From contig JAZSBH010000088.1 of NCBI GenBank assembly GCA_045602325.1, positions 1 through 18,758 on the forward strand: a stretch of 18,758 bases of DNA, given 5' to 3'. A program made the position numbers and the translations under genes. Each line of letters opens with the position of its first letter. The stretch's first letter is position 1. This document shows positions 14,804 to 18,758 of this stretch, piece by piece. The stretch is from CAMEON01 sp045602325 (GTDB taxonomy: Bacteria; Bacillota; Clostridia; Oscillospirales; CAG-272). The notes below the pieces were generated by a model that was given only the letters and a program-made list of their open reading frames with translations, ran no database searches and was not told the origin of the DNA.

Positions 14804-15574
14804 TCATCTTTCCTTGCTTTCCATCTCCTGGGCATGGATACGCTTTTTGTACTCCAACAGTGCCTCGGGGGAATCAAAGATCATTTGAGACGCCATATCC
14901 ACAGCAACGGTCTGTGCCAGCTTGTCGTGAATGGGAGTATGGTTCTTACTGCCAAAGAACAGAATAGCCTGTACCAACGTCAGGGAACCGATCACGAGAA
15001 CTCCGAAAAAGCTCATTTTTCCGAAGACCATCAGAATCAGCACGAACACGGGCACCATGGTGCCGACGGTATATTTTCCAAGCACAGTCCGCGCAAAGAG
15101 CAACAGCGGAGAGAGCTTGACACCGTCCACTCGCATGACCGCCACACCGAAGATCTTCTTGCCCAATGTCTGCCCGTTGTGAAGCAGCAGCGGCACGAGG
15201 AATTCCAGAAGCAAAAAGCCGAACAGGATGGAAAAGGTGGTGATCACCATGGCTAAACTCAATAGCATACCAAGGACACGGGAAAGCTCAGGATCCTTTC
15301 GGATGGCCTCGTTGGCCGCAGACACCGCCGCCTGATAGGATTCCTTTTCCTCGTCGGTGAAGGCGTCCAGCTCTTCCTGCGTCAAATTAGGATCCAGACC
15401 GTATTCAGCCATGTACTTATCATCCAGAGCATTCTTTTGATCCATATATCCGTCAAAACCCAACACCGTAGTCAAAAGCAGGGCACATCCGATGATAGCA
15501 ATTCCCAGCAGGATCACGTCAAAAAGAGCCGCCGACAATCGCTTCCACATATTCGCTTTTTGAAGATCGTACAC
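14804..15574 (-). CDS. RDD family membrane protein
   Basis: Predicted 256-aa integral membrane protein with an RDD domain. The hallmark residues are Arg in MWKRLSAALFD followed by Asp, then GQTLGKKIFGV, and late HDKLAQT. There are about four hydrophobic segments and a charged acidic extracytoplasmic loop near residues 45-95. RDD proteins are thought to act in transport or ion exchange, but most are uncharacterised. I place the start at GTG 15574: AAGGAGGAG lies 8 nt upstream at ideal spacing. ATG 15592 adds six residues and has no ribosome site. Two promoters and an inverted repeat precede it. A 5-bp GC hairpin (14778-14792) without a T-run follows the stop, so read-through into the ABC operon is possible. 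Confidence 0.83.
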   Translation of the reverse strand: MYDLQKANMWKRLSAALFDVILLGIAIIGCALLLTTVLGFDGYMDQKNALDDKYMAEYGLDPNLTQEELDAFTDEEKESYQAAVSAANEAIRKDPELSRVLGMLLSLAMVITTFSILFGFLLLEFLVPLLLHNGQTLGKKIFGVAVMRVDGVKLSPLLLFARTVLGKYTVGTMVPVFVLILMVFGKMSFFGVLVIGSLTLVQAILFFGSKNHTPIHDKLAQTVAVDMASQMIFDSPEALLEYKKRIHAQEMESKER

Positions 15575-15626
15575 AGCGGTCTCCTCCTTCATAATTACAA
15601 AATTGGCATAATCCCAGACATAATTT

Positions 15627-15656
15627 ATTATACCACAAAAGTATCGAAAATGGCAA
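15627..15656 (-). promoter_or_regulatory. proximal sigma-A promoter of the RDD gene (extended -10)
   Basis: On the minus strand: TTGCCA (15656-15651), 18 nt, TATAAT (15632-15627), with TGG directly before the -10 (extended -10, TGn). The start would fall near 15620, about 45 nt ahead of the GTG start codon. Confidence 0.8.
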
Positions 15657-15667
15657 CCTATTTTCGA
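15644..15667. promoter_or_regulatory. perfect inverted repeat over the proximal -35 (possible operator)
   Basis: TCGAAAAT (15644-15651), 8-nt spacer, ATTTTCGA (15660-15667): a perfect 8-bp inverted repeat centred about one and a half helical turns apart. It covers the -35 hexamer of the proximal promoter and lies downstream of the distal one, a position where a repressor could block both. The cognate regulator is not identifiable. Confidence 0.5.
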
Positions 15668-15678
15668 CTTTGTTAACG

Positions 15679-15707
15679 ATTATATTACAATTTCGGCACT
15701 TTGCCAA
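15679..15707 (-). promoter_or_regulatory. distal sigma-A promoter of the RDD gene
   Basis: On the minus strand: TTGGCA (15707-15702), exactly 17 nt, TATAAT (15684-15679). It lies 52 bp upstream of the proximal promoter in the same direction, so the gene appears to have tandem promoters. Confidence 0.78.
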
Positions 15708-15736
15708 CATTCTGCGAGCAGGGTTTGGATACAATG

Positions 15737-15751
15737 TGTAAATATGTTACA
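15737..15751. promoter_or_regulatory. imperfect palindrome upstream of the tandem promoters
   Basis: TGTAA, 5 nt, TTACA, in an A/T-rich setting about 30 bp upstream of the distal -35. The form resembles sites of dimeric GntR-type regulators, but no match to a specific consensus is claimed. It could be an activator site or a chance palindrome. Confidence 0.3.
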
Positions 15752-15815
15752 TATCGGAAGTTTTTTGTGCTTTGACATGGTAATTCACTAAATTGACGAG
15801 GCGAAAATACCCGTC

Positions 15816-15852
15816 AAAAAAGGGCGGTTCACCGATTCATGAACCACCCTTT
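15816..15852 (-). terminator. intrinsic terminator of the 5'-nucleotidase gene
   Basis: A stem of about 12 bp (arms 15820-15831 and 15840-15851, with one G-U wobble on the minus strand) and an 8-nt loop. On the minus strand it is followed by six T. It starts 5 nt after the stop codon at 15857. Confidence 0.9.
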
Positions 15853-15856
15853 ACGG

Positions 15857-17404
15857 TTATTCGGCCAGCTTACCTGAAGCAATATAGTCAGCCAACAAAT
15901 CCCGCGCATATACGTCAGCGGTATAGCGTGCTACCTCGGTGAGGCGGTTGGGCTTATACGTGGAGGTATAGGTATCCACCAACACGTAATAGGTGCTGTT
16001 GGGATCGATGCTTCCTTGCTTTTCCTCACCGTATTGAGTAAAGCTGATAAAATAACTATCATGATTAGTATGGATGAAGCGCGAGAGCAGATCCGAGCCC
16101 TTGATGGAGCACACCACCAGGGTATTGTCAAAGGGGAACAGGGATTGCAGTTGGGCGTAGGTTACCTCCCCCGCCTGCAGATTGTAGGGACTCCGCACCG
16201 AAATGAAGCCACCGCCCAGGATGATGTTGTAATCGTCTCCGAAGGCGTCCATGGCCACATCGCGATACAGATCGGCCACAAGCTGACGAAGCTCATCGCC
16301 GCTTCGGTAACGGCCATTGACGCCCACCACGCGATCGGCCGCCGAAACCTGCTCCTTGTACTTGTTCATGAGCTGATCCACAATGGGGTCATCCTCCATG
16401 CCGCTATAGGCGGCGGAGGCAATAAACTCGGCCGTATGGACGGTGCTGGTGCCATTGGCAAAATTGATCTCGGCCTCAGCGTGACAAATACCCTTGTTCT
16501 CGCCACCGTTTTGCAGGTGGTAGACCCCGTCTCCGTCCCGCAGGATGTAACGCTGGTGGGTATGTCCTTCAAAGACGATGTCCACGTAACCCTCGGATAA
16601 AATAGGATCATAGTAGGAGGTCAGCTGGGAATCCGGAATAACCCCTGTTCCCGACGAGGAGGAGCCGTGGCCGTCGTGGATGGAATAAATGATAAAATCA
16701 GCCCCCGCCGCACGGAGCTTTTGGGATTCAGCCTTGACCAGGGCGGTCAGATCACTGCCCACCTTGAAGTACACGCCCCCCGACTGCTCTCCCGAAATGG
16801 AGGAATAGCAATCTCCGATGGCACCGATGATACCGATGGTCGCGCCGCCTCTTTGCACCAGCACCGAGGACCGGCAGTACGACACCCGTTCGTTGGTCTC
16901 GCGGTCGAAAATATTGATGGCCAGGAGGGGGAATTCCGCCAGGGCGGCGTTGCTCTCAATGGCATCCTCTCCCCAGTCGTACTCGTGGTTGCCCAGGGTC
17001 ATGGCAGCGAAATCCAACTCGTTCATCCACTCGGTGACCAGATGGCCGTCGGTAAGATTAGACTCCGAGCTTCCCTGCCACATATCACCGGAGGACAGAA
17101 GGACAACGTGATCTTCGGTCTGATAGGCTTTTTTCAGATAGGTTGTCAACTCATCCACACCGGGCTGGTTGTTCGCGTCACAGATCTTACCGTGCAGGTC
17201 GTTGATGGCAAACAGATCCAGGATAATGACCACCGAGAGGCCGCAGTCGTCGCAGAGTCCGTCGTCATCCACGTCGATATGATCGATAGCCGGATCGGCG
17301 GATTCGGCACTTGGAGGGAGGGTGTCGGCGGACGGGGTGGAAGTGGTACAACTCGAAAGGAGAAGAAATAGGGTCAAGAGAAGGGGGAGGATAGATTTTT
17401 TCAT
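15857..17404 (-). CDS. 5'-nucleotidase/2',3'-cyclic phosphodiesterase-like lipoprotein (UshA family)
   Basis: A 515-aa surface lipoprotein; the signal peptide ends at Cys19 (LLSSC). After a short linker with a DVDDDGLCDDCG motif (44-55), a calcineurin-like metallophosphatase domain follows. Visible metal ligands are Asp69 and His71 (NDLHG), Asp107 (SSGDMWQG), Asn139-His140 (GNHEYDWG), the YSIHDGHG region, and GHTHQ. The C-terminal 5_nucleotid_C domain is present (GGGFISVRSPYNLQAGEVTY, SLFPFDNTLVV). UshA-like enzymes hydrolyse extracellular nucleotides to nucleosides and phosphate. AAGGAGA lies upstream of the ATG. It follows the small protein gene by 18 nt, likely one transcript. Role inferred: making extracellular nucleotides importable as nucleosides. 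Confidence 0.93.
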   Translation of the reverse strand: MKKSILPLLLTLFLLLSSCTTSTPSADTLPPSAESADPAIDHIDVDDDGLCDDCGLSVVIILDLFAINDLHGKICDANNQPGVDELTTYLKKAYQTEDHVVLLSSGDMWQGSSESNLTDGHLVTEWMNELDFAAMTLGNHEYDWGEDAIESNAALAEFPLLAINIFDRETNERVSYCRSSVLVQRGGATIGIIGAIGDCYSSISGEQSGGVYFKVGSDLTALVKAESQKLRAAGADFIIYSIHDGHGSSSSGTGVIPDSQLTSYYDPILSEGYVDIVFEGHTHQRYILRDGDGVYHLQNGGENKGICHAEAEINFANGTSTVHTAEFIASAAYSGMEDDPIVDQLMNKYKEQVSAADRVVGVNGRYRSGDELRQLVADLYRDVAMDAFGDDYNIILGGGFISVRSPYNLQAGEVTYAQLQSLFPFDNTLVVCSIKGSDLLSRFIHTNHDSYFISFTQYGEEKQGSIDPNSTYYVLVDTYTSTYKPNRLTEVARYTADVYARDLLADYIASGKLAE

Positions 17405-17422
17405 GGGAGTTCTCCTTTTGTC

Positions 17423-17683
17423 TCATTCATGCCAAACAATATCATTTATTCTGTTACGGGCTACCGCCTTGCATTGTTCAATGGTATCCCACAAGTCATC
17501 TGCGATCACCTCTTGATGCACGTCACACAAAAACAGATAGTAGCCGGTATGCCCCTCGTAAGCACATATAGCCAGGTAACACACATGATCTGCCACGGTT
17601 CCGTCGCTGTACAAAACAGTTCCGAAATCCTGCTTATCGGTATAATACAGAACCTTGGCACCGTCAAGTTCTTTTGGAAACAT
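17423..17683 (-). CDS. small conserved-looking protein of unknown function
   Basis: An 86-aa soluble protein with no signal peptide or membrane segment. I do not recognise its family. ATG 17683 is supported by an ideal AGGAGG 4 nt upstream; a longer in-frame reading from 17743 runs through the tRNA terminator and has no ribosome site. The composition is mixed: beta-like segments (KVLYYTDKQDFGTVLYSDG, YYLFLCDVH) then a C-terminal helix (ADDLWDTIEQCKAVARNRI), with three Cys. It lies 18 nt ahead of the 5'-nucleotidase gene and is probably co-transcribed with it. A weak promoter candidate lies between it and the tRNA terminator. Confidence 0.75.
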   Translation of the reverse strand: MFPKELDGAKVLYYTDKQDFGTVLYSDGTVADHVCYLAICAYEGHTGYYLFLCDVHQEVIADDLWDTIEQCKAVARNRINDIVWHE

Positions 17684-17715
17684 ATTTCCTCCTGTTTTGT
17701 TTCTGTCGTAGGTAG

Positions 17716-17743
17716 ATTCTGCGTCGCCCCTTATCCTCATCAA
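17716..17743 (-). promoter_or_regulatory. weak candidate promoter of the small protein/5'-nucleotidase pair
   Basis: On the minus strand: TTGATG (17743-17738), 16 nt, CAGAAT (17721-17716). It is four of six at each hexamer, at the right distance from the ATG at 17683. It directly abuts the tRNA terminator, so an independent start is needed here unless read-through supplies the transcript. Confidence 0.35.
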
Positions 17744-17780
17744 AAAGAGAAGGAAGCACTGTATGCTTCCTTCTCTTTTT
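17742..17780. terminator. intrinsic terminator of tRNA-Leu (bidirectional form)
   Basis: A perfect 17-bp stem (17742-17758 with 17764-17780) and a 5-nt loop. AAAAAGAG on one arm pairs with CTCTTTTT on the other. It begins immediately after the encoded CCA end of the tRNA on the minus strand. Confidence 0.95.
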
Positions 17781-17867
17781 TGGTGCGGGCAAGAGGACTT
17801 GAACCTCCACCGAGTTGCCCCGACTAGAACCTGAATCTAGCGCGTCTGCCAATTCCGCCATGCCCGC
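17781..17867 (-). tRNA. tRNA-Leu(CAG)
   Basis: An 87-nt class II tRNA with an encoded CCA (17783-17781). The acceptor stem is GCGGGCA with TGCCCGC. The anticodon stem CTAGA/TCTAG holds the loop TTCAGGT, giving anticodon CAG (17833-17831) for CUG. A long variable arm (TCGGGGCAACTCGG) typical of Leu and a GGTTCAAGTCC T-arm are present. An open frame through it (MAELADALDSG...) is the usual spurious reading of tRNA-Leu. Confidence 0.97.
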
Positions 17868-17881
17868 GCGGAACAGACTAT

Positions 17882-17910
17882 ATTATAACACAGTCGTGGA
17901 GATTTGTCAA
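17882..17910 (-). promoter_or_regulatory. consensus sigma-A promoter of tRNA-Leu
   Basis: On the minus strand: TTGACA (17910-17905), exactly 17 nt, TATAAT (17887-17882), a full consensus match. An A/T-rich stretch with an A-run lies upstream (about 17928-17960) and may act as an UP element. The start is expected near 17875, a few bases before the mature tRNA. Confidence 0.95.
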
Positions 17911-18014
17911 GAGGATTTTCGAAATTTCTTGGATATTTTTTAGTTTTTTTTTGATTTTATCTTATTTTATCAATAATGTGAGGCTAAAAAGCAAAAACCA
18001 ACGTAACAAGTTTA

Positions 18015-18193
18015 GTAAAGGCGTTTTGCAGACAAGAAGAAGGGACGAAGCCACGAGGGGGGAACTACGAAATCGGCGTGCAGTCAGGCGCCCTACGGGC
18101 AGCCGACTGGTAAGTATAGGGAATCATTGTCCGAATCGAAAAGGGTGACTCAAAACAGAAACGGCCACGCTTCGCGTGACCGTTTCTGTTTTG
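18015..18193 (+). ncRNA. candidate structured non-coding RNA with its own terminator
   Basis: A G/A-rich segment without a credible gene. It contains a strong hairpin at 18081-18109: CAGTC with GACTG, GGC with GCC and GCCC with GGGC, interrupted by single bulged A residues, with a UAC loop. GTTTTG (18023-18028) can pair with CAAAAC (18151-18156), closing the whole region or competing with the terminator arm. The region ends in a strong terminator and is preceded by a T-run and A/T-rich DNA with a possible promoter (TTGATT at 17951, AATAAT or TAATGT near 17972-17979). This layout fits an independent RNA gene. I cannot assign an Rfam family; the boundaries are approximate. It could instead be part of a dispersed intergenic repeat. 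Confidence 0.5.
18151..18193 (+). terminator. terminator hairpin of the candidate ncRNA
   Basis: Arms 18151-18170 and 18174-18193 pair over 19 bp with one C-A mismatch and a TTC loop. CAAAACAGAAACGG pairs with CCGTTTCTGTTTTG, so the A-tract and U-tract pair as in the other terminators of this window. No extra T-run follows, so termination would rely on the TTTTG within the stem. Confidence 0.65.
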
Positions 18194-18233
18194 ACCTCGT
18201 AGGAGAAAATTGCAACTCAATATTCAGTAAAAT

Positions 18234-18420
18234 ATTCGGCAATGCCGAATGTGAAATAATTTTCTTCGAAAATTGTGAAATATCTCCCTTCGGTCGATGT
18301 GAAATGAAATTTGCCCACATTCGCGGCAGCGAATATTTCACATTTGCGGAGCAAATATTTCACAGCGAAGCTATTTCACTTGCCCTAAGGGCAAATTTCG
18401 TTGAAAAAAGCACTTGCTTT
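18234..18420. repeat. mosaic palindromic intergenic repeat (MITE/REP-like)
   Basis: A string of small hairpins separated by a fixed heptamer. GTGAAAT occurs at 18251, 18275 and 18299, and its complement ATTTCAC at 18335, 18357 and 18373, so the block is inverted about its middle. Between them sit mini-hairpins: ATTCGGC/GCCGAAT, AATTTTC/GAAAATT, ATTCGC/GCGAAT, ATTTGC/GCAAAT, AGC/GCT and TTGCCC/GGGCAA. AAATTTGCCC (18307-18316) is complementary to 18389-18398. No open reading frame of note lies within it. I recall similar blocks between genes in gut Clostridia, but this was not checked by search. Confidence 0.7.
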
Positions 18421-18481
18421 AGGAGCGTTCTCATAAGGATGTTTACAAAATTGTAGGGACCGGCGTCCTCGACGGTCCGCG

Positions 18482-18527
18482 ACACATAATTTTCGGCAGA
18501 GAACTTGTTTTCTCTGCCGATTTGTGT
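18482..18527. promoter_or_regulatory. long inverted repeat overlapping a promoter
   Basis: TCGGCAGAGAA (18493-18503), 6-nt loop, TTCTCTGCCGA (18510-18520): a perfect 11-bp inverted repeat. Outer ACAC and GTGT extend the symmetry. It overlaps the -35 and spacer of the promoter at 18505-18533. It may be an operator or a terminator of upstream transcription reused at a promoter. Confidence 0.5.
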
Positions 18528-18533
18528 TATAAT
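18505..18533 (+). promoter_or_regulatory. probable sigma-A promoter of the downstream partial gene
   Basis: TTGTTT (18505-18510), 17 nt, TATAAT (18528-18533), with TGT just before the -10 (extended -10). The predicted start near 18540 gives a leader of about 100 nt containing two hairpins before the ATG at 18639. Confidence 0.7.
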
Positions 18534-18638
18534 ATATTCAACATTGTAGGGGTATGGGCTTTGCCCGACGCCTTTGTAATACAAAGGCGAAACTGGCGAT
18601 AAAACAGAACGATAAACAAGAATTTGTAGGTGCGTGCA

Positions 18639-18758
18639 ATGAACCTAATAGAATTAACTCACAAGAACGATATTTTACAAACATATGAGATTTACAAACA
18701 CTGTATGTTTATGCCTACCGAAGAAAAGTTTAATAAGAAAGTAGAACAATTTCTGAAT
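18639..18758 (+). CDS. probable GNAT-type N-acetyltransferase, 3' partial
   Basis: An open frame of 40 codons from ATG 18639 to the end of the window, with TAGGTG 6 nt upstream and a promoter about 100 nt upstream. The N-terminus reads MNLIELTHKNDILQTYEIYK, then HCMFMPTEEKFNKKVEQFLN. The beta strand-helix beginning (IELTHKNDILQTYEIYK) and the PTEEKF segment resemble small GNAT acetyltransferases from Clostridia. The acetyl-CoA motif lies beyond the window, so this rests on the first strand and helices only. Codons are far richer in A/T than in the rest of the window, which may mean recent transfer. Confidence 0.5.
   Translation, partial: MNLIELTHKNDILQTYEIYKHCMFMPTEEKFNKKVEQFLN

Larger units (their letters stand above)
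18450..18589. repeat. hairpins linked to recurring TTGTAGG motifs
   Basis: TTGTAGGG occurs at 18451 and 18545, and TTTGTAGG at 18623. Each of the first two is followed by a hairpin: GGACCG/CGGTCC (18457-18478) after the first, and GGGC/GCCC (18557-18566) plus CGCCTTTGT/ACAAAGGCG (18569-18589) after the second. These look like degenerate members of a short intergenic repeat family. They would lie partly in the leader of the downstream gene. Confidence 0.5.

Noticed and set aside
17423..17683. Small 86-aa protein as a barstar-like inhibitor of the RNase
   Set aside because: The size and the ADDLWD segment recall barstar, but the rest of the barstar pattern (YGxNLDALWD helix and flanks) is absent and it is 11 kb from the RNase gene.
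17664..17861. A 65-codon frame starting MAELADALDSG
   Set aside because: This is the well-known false reading of a tRNA-Leu gene; it continues through the tRNA terminator.
17951..18148. A 65-codon plus-strand frame within the candidate ncRNA
   Set aside because: Arg-rich translation without domain, starts in the T-run with no ribosome site, and runs across the stable bulged hairpin.
18234..18420. CRISPR array
   Set aside because: The repeated heptamer is too short, occurs in both orientations, and the intervals are themselves palindromes rather than unique spacers.

Overview
The window looks like chromosomal DNA from a low-to-moderate GC Gram-positive bacterium, most likely an uncultured gut Clostridia (Bacillota) lineage. 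The signs are consensus sigma-A promoters (TTGACA-17 nt-TATAAT ahead of a tRNA), strong AGGAGG-type ribosome binding sites, short lipoprotein signal peptides of the 'GCFAAC' kind, intrinsic terminators whose A-tract pairs with the U-tract, and mosaic palindromic intergenic repeats. Species cannot be named from the sequence alone.

Layout. (1) 1-4602, plus strand: a tight operon for nucleotide and nucleoside turnover. It holds purine nucleoside phosphorylase deoD (lacking only its first few codons), an HD-domain dNTP triphosphohydrolase, two tandem DHH/DHHA1 phosphoesterases of the NrnA type, and SurE. It ends in a terminator shared with the convergent gene. (2) 4667-6133, minus: a lipoprotein with an Ig-like domain, a repetitive acidic stalk and a C-terminal barnase-like ribonuclease domain, with its own near-consensus promoter. 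(3) 6257-14716, minus: a probable six-gene operon read from right to left: ABC ATPase, two CUT1-type permeases, family 1 solute-binding lipoprotein, staphylococcal-nuclease-like lipoprotein, and a large modular lipoprotein, ending in a strong terminator. (4) 14804-15574, minus: an RDD-family membrane protein behind two sigma-A promoters and a perfect inverted repeat. (5) 15857-17683, minus: a small orphan protein and a UshA-like 5'-nucleotidase lipoprotein. (6) 17781-17867, minus: tRNA-Leu(CAG) with consensus promoter and terminator. (7) 17868-18758: a gene-poor stretch with a candidate structured non-coding RNA, a mosaic palindromic repeat, further hairpins, a promoter, and the first 40 codons of a probable GNAT acetyltransferase.

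Working together (inference): the products form a plausible nucleic-acid foraging pathway. Surface lipoproteins would cut RNA (barnase-like) and DNA/RNA (SNase-like). A surface 5'-nucleotidase would remove phosphate, and an ABC importer co-transcribed with the nuclease would take up a product. Cytoplasmic DeoD, SurE, NrnA-like enzymes and the dNTPase would finish salvage. No mobile element, CRISPR array or recognisable defence system was seen.
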